From: Euphorbia lathyris
Taxonomy: Eukaryota > Streptophyta > Magnoliopsida > Malpighiales > Euphorbiaceae
Assembly: GCF_963576675.1 (NCBI RefSeq)
Contig: NC_088911.1
Coordinates: 81,063,256-81,127,255 of the forward strand
DNA length: 64,000 nucleotides
Direction of reading: 5' to 3'
Every line of letters begins with the position of its first letter. Position 1 is the first letter of the stretch. The notes under the pieces were generated by a model, which saw only the letters and a program-made list of their open reading frames with translations, did not search any database and was not told the origin of the DNA. This document shows positions 1-11,104 of this stretch, piece after piece. Both the position numbers and the translations under genes were made by a program.

Positions 1-589
1 TTAAATGTTAGAAGATGAAAAAAGTATTTCATTGTGGTTTTAATACCAAACCACTTCAAAAAAAAAACTCTAATGTCATTTGCCTTTATAAAAAGGGTCA
101 AATATATGAATATCATAATTAAGTACAAAATTACAACTAAGTCATATCACTAAATTTAATTCTTAATATGTCATTATTCTCTCTATATATTATGATTTTA
201 TACCATAATTTAAAAATTATAGACTCAAATTCAGAAATTATAAACCTTAGAAAATATATTCTAGACTTCTAATTTATAAACTCTAATCCTTAAAATATAT
301 TAAAAGTACTGATTTTACTAGTTTGATATAATCCAAAATTATAACTTGTCATAGTTGTAAATAGTTTTTAAAATATGAATTTTCTGGGTAATTTTCCCTT
401 ATAAAAATGTCATTAACCACATTCAATTCACTCTTAAACAAATTGATTTTTCCAATTTTTTTCTTACTATTAACTCTTCCAATTCTTTTCTTAAAAAAAA
501 ACCCTTCCAAATCTTGTCTTTTGTTCTATAATATCACTAACAATTTTTACATTTAAAAAAATAATCACTAACAATTTATAAAAAAAGAA

Positions 590-1050
590 GAGTTAAGATG
601 CAAAAATACCCCTAACGTTTTGGGCCAGGAGCAATTTTATCCCTGACGTCTAAAATGGTGCAATTTTACCCCTAACGTTGGAAGTCAAGAGCAATTTTAC
701 CCCTAACGTTGGAAGTCAGGAGCAATTTTACCCCTAACGTTAATAAATTGGGTCGATTTGAGAAATAATTCATCAAACTGTCTTCTCGCTCATGAATCTT
801 GTTATCTACACTTCATATGTGTGTTATTTTATCAGTAACAAATCACAAATATTCATTGGAATGTGAAAAAAAAAAAAATATACTGTCTTTTTTGTACGGA
901 TTAGATAAAAAAAATTCTAAAAATCCACCGAATTTATAAATATTAATCTCAAATTCTATTATTAAATTATAAAAAATATGAAATCCTTTTTTTAGACGAA
1001 TTATTATGCAATTGGTGCAGAATAATGAACAAAAATATATGTATTTTATA
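590..1050. mobile_element. MULE-like MITE, right half deleted (unit 0)
   Basis: The left terminal repeat (GAGTTAAGATGCAAAAATAC) and the internal CCCCTAACGTT sub-repeats are present. The element is cut at the unit 0 deletion junction, so the right terminal repeat is absent. It corresponds to 3113-3694 in unit 1. Confidence 0.75.
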
Positions 1051-2017
1051 GACAGTAATTGATTTGTTAGGTGTATTACTGCTAGAGTATTCTAAATTTT
1101 TTTCTTATTATTGAATTAGTGTCGTGTTCGTGTCATATCAATTATCGAGTTGATATGAAATGAGTCAACTGTAACTCAACTCAAAAAAAATTGTGTTATA
1201 ACTATATATTAACCAAATTGGGTTAGTAATTTTGTATTGTGCTTTCGGATCATATGTAATTTTACTATGTACATATGTTAATGATGTCATTTAAAAATAT
1301 AGTAGGATATAGTAATAGTTCTAAATAATTTATGTCGTTTTTGGATTAGCAGCTTAACTATGACCATCCAAAAATCCGCTAATATATCATTTTAGTTCGT
1401 GTAATGTGTTTATAAGTCGCATGCAAAAATATGGAAGGTTCAAGCCATTTTTGCAATTAGTAATTGTAATTTTATTACGTTTACTAATTAAATGAAATAT
1501 AAACACATTAGAGAATATGATAATAATTTTAAATATTCATGACATTTTCGAGTTAGCAGGTCAACACCAATTCAACCCTAAAATTTATGTATCACTTTTC
1601 TCTCAACTAAAAAATTACTCCTTACCTACTAAACTAAATTCAAACACTATAATTACATATCGAGTAATCGATCGCGTATAAATTTATCATTCCTAGGTTG
1701 TTATTGGTAAGATACATATAGGAACAAAAGATAGAAATAAGGTTTAACTATGAAGTTTTAATTTTTTTTAAATGACTCGTCGATGAACAACGATTGTTTC
1801 ATTAAGTTGAACCTCGGCTCATCTAATGTCCTGGTTCTGCCATTACTGCTATATAATAGAAAATTTGAATGAACTAACTTGACAATTATTAAACTGTCAT
1901 ATCAGACATTTCCAAACATATTAATTTGTCGATAAACTGAAGTAGTTTTGCACATTTTTGTGGTTATTATTTCTAACTATATTAGTAACATAGTAAACAT
2001 TTTAGACACTTTGACAA

Positions 2018-2040
2018 AAAAAAAGAGAGAGAGAGAGAGG
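2018..2040. repeat. A-run plus (GA)n microsatellite, unit 0
   Basis: A short GA microsatellite follows TTTGACAAAAA. The same site occurs in every unit with a different repeat number (about 7107, 39058, 44087, 49115, 54149 and 62803). It is a useful length marker between units. Confidence 0.8.
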
Positions 2041-3112
2041 TGGAATGGTTAAGAAGCAAATGGAGAAGAGAATTTGACGAAGGGCAAATCAATCAGTGAC
2101 AGGTCTCACTACACTGATAAACAGGCTGAAAGAGAACGGTGGAGATCGGCAACAAGACTTCATCAGCAGCGGCAATCTGAGTGAGGCAATTGGAGTGACG
2201 GAAAATGGAGGAGGGAGATGGAGAACGTGTTTTGCTGTGAAAGAGAGTTTTTATTTGATGAGCTGTTATAAGTGAAGGACATGTGTCAATTAGTATATGG
2301 AAGGTTCTTTTAGTGAGTTGGAGGACCATGACCTTCCTATAAATTCCCCACCTAATATAGGATCATTATATATGATCAAACGGGGGGCAATCATAACTTG
2401 ATACAGAGACTACATAATAACTATAAATCTAGCCATGCTTTTTGTCATTATATATGGTCAAACGATAGGTAATCATGACTCGATATAAACGTATTAAATA
2501 GAAAAAAAAACTATGAGTTATGCTTAAATGTTAGAAGATGAAAAAAGTATTTCATTGTGGTTTTAATACCAAACCACTTCAAAAAAAAAACTCTAATGTC
2601 ATTTGCCTTTATAAAAAGGGTCAAATATATGAATATCATAATTAAGTACAAAATTACAACTAAGTCATATCACTAAATTTAATTCTTAATATGTCATTAT
2701 TCTCTCTATATATTATGATTTTATACCATAATTTAAAAATTATAGACTCAAATTCAGAAATTATAAACCTTAGAAAATATATTCTAGACTTCTAATTTAT
2801 AAACTCTAATCCTTAAAATATATTAAAAGTACTGATTTTAATAGTTTGATACAATCCAAAATTATAACTTGTCATAGTTGTAAATAGTTTTTAAAATATG
2901 AATTTTCTGGGTAATTTTCCCTTATAAAAATGTCATTAACCACATTCAATTCACTCTTAAACAAATTGATTTTTCCAATTTTTTTCTTACTATTAACTCT
3001 TCCAATTCTTTTCTTAAAAAAAACCCTTCCAAATCTTGTCTTTTGTTCTATAATATCACTAACAATTTTTACATTTAAAAAATAATAACTAACAATTTAT
3101 AAAAAAAAAGAA

Positions 3113-3694
3113 GGGTTAAGATGCAAAAATACCCCTAACGTTTTGGGCCAGCAGCAATTTTATCCCTAACGTCTAAAATGGTGCAATTTTACCCCTAACG
3201 TTGGAAGTCAAGAGCAATTTTACCCCTAACGTTGGAAATCAGGAGCAATTTTACCCCTAACGTTAATAAATTGGGTCGATTTGAGAAATAATTCATCAAA
3301 ATGTCTTCTCGCTCATGAATCTTGTTATCTACACTTCATATGTGTGTTATTTTATCAGTAACAAATCACAAACATTCATTGGAATGTGAAAAAAATAAAA
3401 TAAATATACTGTCTTTTTTGTACGGATTAGATAAAAAAAATTCTAAAAATCCACCAAATTTATAAATATTAATCTCAAATTCTATTATTAAATTATAAAA
3501 AATACGAAATCCTTTTTTTAGACGAATTATTATGCAATTGGTGCAGAATAATGAACAAAAATATCTGTATTTTATAATAGTGTCTGAAATTGACCCAATT
3601 TATCAACGTTAGGGGTAAAATTGCACCATTTTAGATGTTAGGGGTAAAATTGCTCCTAGCCCAAAACGTTAGTGATATTTTTGCACCTTAACCC
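3113..3694. mobile_element. Mutator-like (MULE) MITE, intact copy
   Basis: A 582 bp element with inverted termini: it starts GGGTTAAGATGCAAAAATAC and ends with TTTTTGCACCTTAACCC. The arms carry the CCCCTAACGTT / AACGTTAGGGG motif several times and end inward at ATAAATTGGGTC / GACCCAATTTAT. It is flanked by a 9 bp direct repeat AAAAAAGAA (3104-3112 and 3695-3703), the length expected for Mutator superfamily insertion. It has no coding capacity, so it is non-autonomous. Caveat: the flanking repeat is A-rich. The element predates amplification because every unit has it at the same place. Confidence 0.75.
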
Positions 3695-4063
3695 AAAAAA
3701 GAATTATCCATTTTCTAAGAGCATGCCACATCATCAAAATCCCATCAAATCCAATTACCTTTTTTTTTCTTACGATTAAACTCTTCCAATTCATACCATT
3801 TTTTCTATAATATCACTAACAATTTTTACATTTAAAAAAAATGTTCTGTTTGTAAGAGCATGCAACATCATCAAAATGGTATCTAAAATTCTCTTCTAAT
3901 CTTCTTTCTGTTTCTGTTATTATATGTAATATAGATTTCATGATTTATATAATCTGTACTTATATGTTGTTTGATAGAAATAAAAATTAAGTGCTGAAAA
4001 AATATAAAATTAAATACTGAATTTTAAATACCGAATATAAACAATTAGTTGATAATACAAACA

Positions 4064-4069
4064 CACGTG
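4064..4069. promoter_or_regulatory. G-box-like CACGTG upstream of the zinc-finger gene
   Basis: A palindromic CACGTG about 620 bp upstream of the ATG, a core bound by plant bHLH and bZIP factors. It is retained in the other units. A single hexamer is weak evidence for function. Confidence 0.3.
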
Positions 4070-4608
4070 AATTACCTTAAAAAAATCACATTTAAATTTA
4101 AATAAGTGCTTAATTTTTAATTTAAATGATTAGATGAGTTATCAAACAAGGTATTGGCCTAAAATTTCAATTGGGTTTAATAACTCTATGTTCTTATCTA
4201 ATTGATTCAATAACCTGTCCAGTTACATTCAATATCTCCATAATCTCGTCTAATTGCATTGGATAACCCAAAAATTCAACTGTCCCGTGAACTTTCAAAA
4301 TTTCCTAATTTGTTGTCTATTTATCACATTCTTTTAATACGTGACGAGCATTTTGAGACATGACGGAGCTTGTCTTCCATTTTCAGCATGCAACAAATTT
4401 TATTAAGAATTATGAGGTTATTAGATACAATACGTGGGATCATTTGTAACTTTTAGAAATTCAGATGTTGCCCCTATACTCCAAAACTTTCCCTCCACTC
4501 TGAACTTTTTATTTGATGAGTCATATCCTCTGCACATAATAATTAAGATACTATATTTGCCATTTTATACAACTTAGCACATGACCTGTGTATGGTAACC
4601 AAATTAGC

Positions 4609-4615
4609 TATAAAT
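4609..4615 (+). promoter_or_regulatory. Probable TATA box of the zinc-finger gene, unit 1
   Basis: TATAAAT lies 77 bp before the ATG at 4692 and is followed by a CT-rich stretch (4620-4647) typical of plant 5' leaders. Transcription would start near 4640. The upstream ATG at 4588 therefore lies outside the predicted mRNA. The tract ending TCTTCAG at 4647 could instead be a 3' splice acceptor of a leader intron; cDNA would decide. Confidence 0.5.
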
Positions 4616-4691
4616 TACACCCCTCTTCTCTCTTGCCCTCTCTTCAGATTATCAAAAAAAGACACAAATTCAATTTTCAAACCCTGAATCT

Positions 4692-5207
4692 ATGGCTGGA
4701 TATGGGTGGAATTCCAACAATCTTCCTACAAGCACGTACGCCGGCGCTCCACAAATCGCCTGTCGAATTTGTAACCAGGTTTTTGTGAGCACTGAAGCTT
4801 TTCTTCATCACATCGAAATTCACATGTCTACGGATCATGATGGTTCTTCTGTTTCTCCCTCGAGAAGGATGCAGCAGCCACCACCGTCTCTTAATGCTTC
4901 CGGTGGTGGCTTGAGCCGTCTCTCCGGTCAAAGAAACAACTTCAGTTTTCCCATTCCAAATGTTTACAGTACTGTGTTTAATCCCAATCCTAATCAGTTT
5001 ATTCATCCCCGGGCAGCCCCAGACATGTACTCTCCTTTTCCAACTGTGAGGAACAACTACGGGTTTGGATCACAAAGTTTCCCTATCGGTTTTCAGGCTC
5101 CGAGGAAATTCACCCAGCCATTTCTTCAGCAGCTGGAGAAACCCTTGATCCTTATTTCTGATTCTGATTCTGATTTTGAAGTGCTAGACTTGAACTTGAA
5201 GCTGTAG
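4692..5207 (+). CDS. Single C2H2 zinc-finger protein with C-terminal EAR-type motif (unit 1, intact copy)
   Basis: Encodes 171 residues without an intron. One C2H2 finger is visible with C24, C27, H40 and H44 (C-x2-C-x12-H-x3-H). It lacks the QALGGH core common in plant fingers. The middle is rich in S, N, P and F and looks disordered. The protein ends in an SDSDSD acidic stretch and LDLNLKL (165-171), which fits the LxLxL / DLN EAR repression motif that recruits TOPLESS-type co-repressors. A nuclear transcriptional repressor is therefore the likely role; this is inferred, and targets are unknown. The start is chosen because it is the ATG after the TATA box and the finger follows directly. 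This is the only copy in the window with both the ATG and the EAR tail. I do not recognise a named orthologue. Confidence 0.8.
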   Translation: MAGYGWNSNNLPTSTYAGAPQIACRICNQVFVSTEAFLHHIEIHMSTDHDGSSVSPSRRMQQPPPSLNASGGGLSRLSGQRNNFSFPIPNVYSTVFNPNPNQFIHPRAAPDMYSPFPTVRNNYGFGSQSFPIGFQAPRKFTQPFLQQLEKPLILISDSDSDFEVLDLNLKL

Positions 5208-5242
5208 AGCAGCATAAAGATTAGGGTTTTGTTCAGGACAAT

Positions 5243-5272
5243 ACCTAACCCTAGCTATGGCTATGGTTAGGT
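5243..5272 (+). other. Inverted repeat (potential hairpin) in the 3' UTR
   Basis: ACCTAACC (5243-5250) pairs with GGTTAGGT (5265-5272) across a 14-base loop, 36 bases after the stop codon. It is kept in units 2-5 and lost in unit 6 by the deletion that also removes the EAR tail. Function unknown. Confidence 0.55.
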
Positions 5273-5298
5273 TCGATGTATTTTTATTTCAATGAAAC

Positions 5299-5304
5299 AA
5301 TAAA
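5299..5304 (+). promoter_or_regulatory. Poly(A) signal AATAAA
   Basis: A canonical AATAAA 92 bases after the stop codon of the unit 1 zinc-finger gene, followed by AT-rich sequence. Present in all gene-bearing units. Confidence 0.5.
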
Positions 5305-5463
5305 TATTATAATCAGAAAAAGAAAATATATGCAAGCCTCTTTTAAAACATTGCTTTTTTTTCCTTTCTGAGTTCACAGTTTTGTATGCTATGAATTCAA
5401 TCTATTTTGTCTCCTTTAATTACAAATTTTTGTCATTTGATTATCAAATTAAATCTTTTTTTT

Positions 5464-5915
5464 TCAAAAATCTACCTAGTGAAGTAATTTAATTTATTGA
5501 CATAAAGGTTAAATTTCACTTTAATATTTTATGAAAAGTATATAAATTTTATAAATTTACTCCTAACCTTTTCAAGTAAAATCAATTTTAATCCTTTTTT
5601 TTCTTTTTTTTTCAAAAAGCTACCTAGTGAAGTAATTTAATTTAGTGACATAAAGGCTAAATTCCTCTCTAATATTTTATGAAAAGTACATATTTGACTC
5701 TAACATATGAAATTGTATAAATTTATTAGTAACCTTTTCAAGCAAAATCAATTTTAATTTTTTTTTTCTTTCAAAAATCTACCTAGTGAAGTAATTTAAT
5801 TTATTGGGATAAAAGCGAAATTTGTTACGCGCATTTTCAGAAAAATATAGATTCGACTCTAACATATGAAATGGTATATATTTACTCCTAACTATTTTAA
5901 GCAAAATCAATGTTA
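5464..5915. repeat. Threefold imperfect direct repeat (~155 bp) downstream of the gene
   Basis: Three copies start with CTACCTAGTGAAGTAATTTA near 5472, 5620 and 5780. Each continues through ATTGACATAAAGG-like, TATTTTATGAAAAGTA and CCTTTTCAAGCAAAATCAAT sequence. The copies have diverged from each other but are nearly identical across units, so this triplication is older than the 5 kb amplification. Equivalent blocks: 37411-37863, 42440-42892, 47469-47921, 52498-52950 and 57450-57906. Confidence 0.8.
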
Positions 5916-6060
5916 CTTGTCCAGAGGCAGAACTCCATAGGGGGATAGTCCTTGAAATTTGTTTCAAAATAATTTTCAAGCCCACTTTGTCAAAGAGTGA
6001 AAGACATGAAGAGGGGTTGTTGTAGATGTGACAATTATTGAATTTTTTTACTGTATTCCA

Positions 6061-6174
6061 GGAGTAATACACCAATCAGTCAAAATAATTGTACATACCA
6101 CTTCATGGGAGATGATTTGTGTAAGGAAAAAAATGTACATGTGACATTAATTGATTTGTTAGGTGTATTACTCC
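6061..6174. mobile_element. 114 bp inverted-repeat element (candidate small MITE), unit 1
   Basis: GGAGTAATACACC (6061-6073) and its exact complement GGTGTATTACTCC (6162-6174) bound a 114 bp segment. Pairing continues imperfectly inward (TTGTACAT / ATGTACAT). I could not identify a convincing target-site duplication, so the superfamily is unassigned. Equivalents: 38011-38123, 43039-43152, 48068-48181, 53097-53210 and 58051-58163. Confidence 0.5.
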
Positions 6175-8209
6175 TAGAGTATTCTAAATTTTTTTCTTAT
6201 TATTGAGTTAGTGTCGTGTTCGTGTCATATCAATTATCGAGTTGATATGAAATGAGTCAACTCTAACTCAACTCAAAAAAATTTGTGTTATAACTATATA
6301 TTAACCAAATTGGGCTAGTAATTTTGTATTGTGCTTTCGGATCATATGTAATTTTACTATGTACATATGTTAATGATGTCATTTAAAAATATAGTAGGAT
6401 ATAGTAATAGTTCTAAATAATTTATGTCGTTTTTGGATTAGCAGCTTAACTATGACCATCCAAAAATCCGCTAATATATCATTTTAGTTCGTGAAATGTG
6501 TTTATAAGTCGCATGCAAAAATATGGAAGGTTCAAGCCATTTTTGCAATTAGTAATTGTAATTTTATTACGTTTACTAATTAAATGAAATATAAACACAT
6601 TAGAGTATATGATAATAATTTTAAATATTCATGACATTTTCGAGTTAGCAGGTCAACACCAATTCAACCCTAAAATTTATGTATCACTTTTCTCTCAACT
6701 AAAAAATTACTCCTTACCTACTAAACTAAATTCAAACACTATAATTACATATCGAGTAATCGATCGCGTATAAATTTATCATTCCTAGGTTGTTATTGGT
6801 AAGATATATAGGAATAAAAGATAGAAATAAGGTTTAACTATGAAGTTTTAATTTTTTTTAAATGACTCGTCGATGAACAACGATTGTTTCATTAAGTTGA
6901 ACCTCGGCTCATCTAATGTCCTGGTTCTGCCACTACTGCTATATAATAGAAAATTTGAATGAACTAACTTGACAATTATTAAACTGTCATATCAGACATT
7001 TCCAAACATATGAATTTGTCGATAAACTGAAATAGTTTTGCACATTTTTGTGGTTATTATTTCTAACTATATTAGTAACTTAGTAAACATTTTAGACACT
7101 TTGACAAAAAAAAAAAGTGAGAGAGAGAGAGAGAGGTGGAATGGTTAAGAAGCAAACGGAGAAGAGAATTTGACGAAGGGAAAATCAATCAGTGACAGGT
7201 CTCACTACACTGATAAACAGGTTGAAAGAGAACGGTGGAGATCGGCAACAAGACTTCATCAGCAGCCGCAATCTGAGTGAGGCAATCGGAGTAACGGAAA
7301 ATGGAGGAGGGAGATGGAGAACGTGTTTTGCCGTGAAAGAGAGTTTTTATTTGATGAGCTGTTATAAGTGAAGGACAGGTGTCAATTAGTATATGGAAGG
7401 TTCTTTTAGTGAGTTGGAGGACCAGGACCTTCCTATAAATTCCCCACCTAATATAGGATCATTATATATGATCAAACGGGGGGCAATCATAACTTGATAC
7501 AGAGACTACATAATAACTATAAATCTAGCCATGCTTTTTGTCATTATATATGGTCAAACGATGGGTAATCATGACTCGATATAAACGTATTAAATAGAAA
7601 AAAAAACTATGAGTTATGCTTAAATGTTAGAAGATGAAAAAAGTATTTCATTGTGGTATTAATACCAAACCACTTCAAAAAAAAAAACTCTAATGTCATT
7701 TGCCTTTATAAAAAGAGTCAAATATATGAATATCATAATTAAGTACAAAATTACAACTAAGTCATATCACTAAATTTAATTCTTAATATGTCATTATTCT
7801 CTCTATATATTATGATTTTATACCATAATTTAAAAATTATAGACTCAAATTCAGAAATTATAAACCTTAGAAAATATATTCTAGACTTCTAATTTATAAA
7901 CTCTAATCCTTAAAATATATTAAAAGTACTAATTTTACTAGTTTGATATAATCCAAAATTATAACTTGTCATAGTTGTAAATAGTTTTTAAAATATGAAT
8001 TTTCTGGGTAATTTTTCCTTATAAAAATGTCATTAACCACATTCAATTCACTCTTAAACAAGTTGGTTTTTCCAATTTTTTTCTTACTATTAACTCTTCC
8101 AATTCTTTTCTTAAAAAAAAATCCTTCCAAATCTTGTCTTTTGTTCTATAATATCACTAACAATTTTTACATTTAAAAAAATAATAACTAACAATTTATA
8201 AAAAAAGAC

Positions 8210-8366
8210 GAGTTAAGATGCAAAAATACCCCTAACGTTTTGGGCCAGGAGCAATTTTATCCCTGACGTCTAAAATGGTGCAATTTTACCCCTAACGTTG
8301 GAAGTCAAGAGCAATTTTACCCCTAACATTGGAAGTCAGGAGCAATTTTACCCCTAACGTTAATAA
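8210..8366. mobile_element. MULE-like MITE, left portion, interrupted by LTR element (unit 2)
   Basis: Left arm of the MITE, ending at CCCCTAACGTTAATAA where the LTR element begins. The remainder resumes at 35214. Confidence 0.8.
8362..8366 (+). other. Target-site duplication, left copy (AATAA)
   Basis: AATAA immediately precedes TGTCACACCC and recurs at 35214-35218 straight after GTGACA. Uninterrupted units read GTTAATAAATTGGG with one copy, which confirms both insertion ends to the base. Confidence 0.88.
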
Positions 8367-8435
8367 TGTCACACCCGACCCTAAACGGCATCGGGTGTGA
8401 AGGAAAGATAACACAACGATCTATGAATTTGACTC
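8367..8435 (-). repeat. Terminal 69 bp fragment of the outer element's 3' LTR
   Basis: Identical to the first 69 bp of the LTR at 8690 and 33243 (plus-strand reading). It then jumps at GACTC/TAATT into leader sequence instead of continuing as LTR. The rest of this LTR is deleted. Confidence 0.8.
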
Positions 8436-8689
8436 TAATTAAAAACTAATTATTACAAGTACCATAAATTGTGAGCATAATCTTATAATTGAAGGTAGGC
8501 AACAAATCCAGAAAAATGTATAATCATGTATAATCAACTATCTCATATGCTAATTCTAATTCTTTTTGAAAAATATTAGCTAAATATTGTCGTTATTAAC
8601 GAATACAACACAATAAATAGATATTTTCCCATCACTATATATCTTTATATTAGGTCCGAAGAAATTAACCTAGGGCTCTGATACCAAAA
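8436..8689 (-). other. Second copy of the outer element's 5' leader with primer binding site
   Basis: About 250 bp nearly identical to 32986-33242, ending with the PBS complement at 8674-8686 (TGGTATCAGAGCC on the minus strand) and a 3-base spacer before the LTR at 8690. A leader next to the downstream end of the element is out of place in a simple LTR element. Confidence 0.8.
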
Positions 8690-10593
8690 TGTCACACCCG
8701 ACCCTAAACGGCATCGGGTGTGAAGGAAAGATAACACAACGATCTATGAATTTGACTCATAAATTTTAACTTAGATAAAAAAAATTATTTAACTATTTGG
8801 CTTGGACTTGATCATTTTATCAAGCTTCCTACGTATCCCGAACGTTTTTTTTAACCTTTCAACCGGGAATCAAAGCCACGTAGTTCTACCTATTTTAAAT
8901 TATGTAGATATAGTTGGATTTTATAAGCACAAATTAAATACTGTAAATTAATATAATTAACAAACTAAAAAAAATAGTTATTAGTTTATTTATAGACTAG
9001 ACCACAATCAATAATTACTTGTTCGAGCACTTTTACTTAACAATTATTGTAGAACAATCGCATCATCGCTAACATAAATTAAACGCACACACTAACCCAT
9101 ATTCAGTCAGTCATCTTTAAATTAATTTTATGTAAACATCATCCTTATTCGTATTTTTATAATGCACACACTACCAAACAAGATCATACCATTAAGATAT
9201 GATGCTACGCGTGTACACATGTGGTTTCGTTCAACTCAGTAGAAATAACCGTTGATTTGATATTAGTTATGATCATAAAATAGTGAATAGCTTAGCTACC
9301 TTTTCCCCAAAATCTGAACCATTAACAATTCTATCACTGGCATTTCCTATCAAAAGAATCATTCCAAACGACTTAATCAAAGTCTAACCCGACTCTGATT
9401 ACTGAACAAATCACTCAAAACCAACTCAATAACGAAACAACTCTTTTTATTACGGAATCAAGAAAATGTCCCTAATCTGCAAAAAGCCGAGAAAATCAGC
9501 ATAGGAGGCCATCTTCCTCATTCCTATTTTAATACAACCCCGGGTGGACAACCCCAAAAACCAGTGCTCTCAGTTCGAAGAACTCAGACAATCACAACAT
9601 ATATAGGCAACTTGAAGTAAAAATTTCAGAACAAGAGAAATCATGAACAAAAACCCATAACGAAAAGATTTTACATTTGAAAATCTTATTGCATGTATAA
9701 AATCCAACCATTAAGAGTCTGTGGAAAACCAACAGTAACCACGTACACACGAAAGAATTCAGACCTCCGCTAAACACTCCTAGAAGCAGAGATCAAAATC
9801 AGTTATTCCGTTTCCCAGAATTGAAAGTCGAAAAACCTACCAGGAAGTGTCCCAATTTGACGGAACCAAGCAGAATTTCAGAAAATCCGTTCGATAATGG
9901 TGAAAAGAATGACAGTTTGAATCGCCGGTGACTGTATAGTGAGGAAGAAAAAGATGAAAGGGGTTGTGAAGAGTAGACAATGGTGAAAAGAGAAGCTTTC
10001 TCTCTCTCTCTTTCTCTCCCTTCTCCCTTCTGCGACCCCCCCTTCTTAAATTCTAGCAACTTCCCTTCCTTATGTACACATTTCCCTCACTTAATTAATT
10101 CTAGGACCTTCTATATCTTCCTCCCATTATTTAAATTAGAGTTAGAAAATTATTATTAGGTTTTACTAGATATGAAATTTATATTCTTTTATAAAATATA
10201 TTATTTGATTAAATAAAAATGGTAATCTGTTAAAAAAAATGAAATGATAATGGTAGTAACTTGTAATATGAAATTATCATTAGTATATGGTAGTATAAGA
10301 AAACAAATTAAATGTATCATTAATAATATCGGATTATAAAATTTGAAAGGGTATATTTTTCTTTAATTAAAAGGAATTTCCAAAATTCTAATTTAACCTC
10401 CAATTCTTGTAATTCGTGTAATTAAACCTCATTTATTACATTTTTATACCTATTTGTTACTTATTATTTCGATTAAAAGATTAGTCTGACACTGTTATCT
10501 CGGGTCTAATTGAATTAAATGATGTTTTCGAAATGTTATTTCGAAAAATAATTCAAATTGATAAGTAATTTTCTTTGATTTTAATCATATACT
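8690..10593 (-). repeat. Outer element LTR, left copy, lacking ~67 bp of its 5' end
   Basis: Nearly identical to 33243-35146. Similarity stops at CATATACT (10593), so the 67 bp that would complete the LTR start (35147-35213 in the right copy) are missing. It carries a CT-rich run near 9990-10025. Small minus-strand reading frames here (for example 9799-10059) are low complexity, and I do not regard them as genes. Confidence 0.85.
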
Positions 10594-10684
10594 CAAATCC
10601 CATCATACCCGTAAATCATTCATCATCTTTCAAAATATGGTTTCACCGAAAGCAAAAAAAAAACATGATATGTTTAGTTTAACG

Positions 10685-10910
10685 TATGTATCCATCAGAA
10701 AGTACATCCCCTTTATCATTTTTCCAATCATATCAATATTCGAGATGTCTCTTTAACCTTGCCTAATCCCGTATTGGTCTTACCCAACACTTCGCTGCAA
10801 ATACCCGATTAGGTCTTTCAACTGTGTACACAGGCCATGTCCCTCACTGAACATGGTCTTCAAATATCAAAGCCACCCGTCCCGGACTACTCCCGATGGA
10901 TACTAAACAT
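10685..10910. repeat. Diverged direct repeat, copy 1
   Basis: It shares TGCCTAATCCCGTATTGG, CTTACCCAACACTTCG, TGTGTACACAGGCCAT and GATGGATACTAAA with copy 2, about 420 bp downstream. Function unknown. Confidence 0.75.
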
Positions 10911-11104
10911 TTTTCTATTAAAATACCAATTAGATCAAAATTCACCAAATTTCCAACTAAACTTCGATTTATAAAAACTTTTCCATCAGAATAGCAATTT
11001 ACTCAAAATTCCATAAAAACCATCAAAATTAAACATATTTGAAACATACTGATGATGGTATAAACACCATACTAAAATCAAGGTTCAAATCAAATTTCAA
11101 TATT

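Larger units (their letters stand above)
1..2523 (+). repeat. Tandem unit 0, gene-less deletion derivative of the 5 kb unit
   Basis: Positions 1-1050 match the left part of a full unit (compare 2524-3578). Positions 1051-2523 match its right part (compare about 6141-7619). About 2.57 kb is missing, including the right half of the MULE-like MITE, the whole zinc-finger gene and the left half of the small inverted-repeat element. The junction lies at TGTATTTTATA/GACAGTAATTG. No coding sequence is supported here. The unit begins at or before the window edge. Confidence 0.9.
2524..7619 (+). repeat. Tandem unit 1, complete 5 kb unit with the best-preserved gene copy
   Basis: A 5096 bp unit bounded by two copies of TTAAATGTTAG. 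Contents in order: AT-rich sequence with no gene (2524-3112), MULE-like MITE (3113-3694), upstream region (3704-4691), zinc-finger gene (4692-5207), 3' hairpin and poly(A) signal, a threefold direct repeat (5464-5915), a 114 bp inverted-repeat element (6061-6174), and about 1.4 kb of non-coding sequence (6175-7619) with a GA microsatellite near 7107. Other units match it nearly base for base, non-coding parts included, which points to segmental duplication rather than conservation of the gene alone. Confidence 0.92.

Noticed and set aside
2093..2329. 78-codon minus-strand frame in unit 0
   Set aside because: It is not kept open at a similar length in the other units and has no domain.
4588..4788. 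66-codon frame from the upstream ATG in units 1 and 2
   Set aside because: It starts before the TATA box and overlaps the zinc-finger gene in another frame. It is useful only for understanding the +1 A change in units 3-6.
4677..5006. 109-codon minus-strand frame opposite the zinc-finger gene, kept in all gene-bearing units
   Set aside because: It is conserved only because the sense strand is duplicated; no promoter or domain was seen.
9799..10059. 86-codon minus-strand frame in the outer LTR (and its partner at 34389-34613)
   Set aside because: Low-complexity GA/CT-rich sequence in an LTR. The two copies differ by frameshifts, so no coding constraint is evident.
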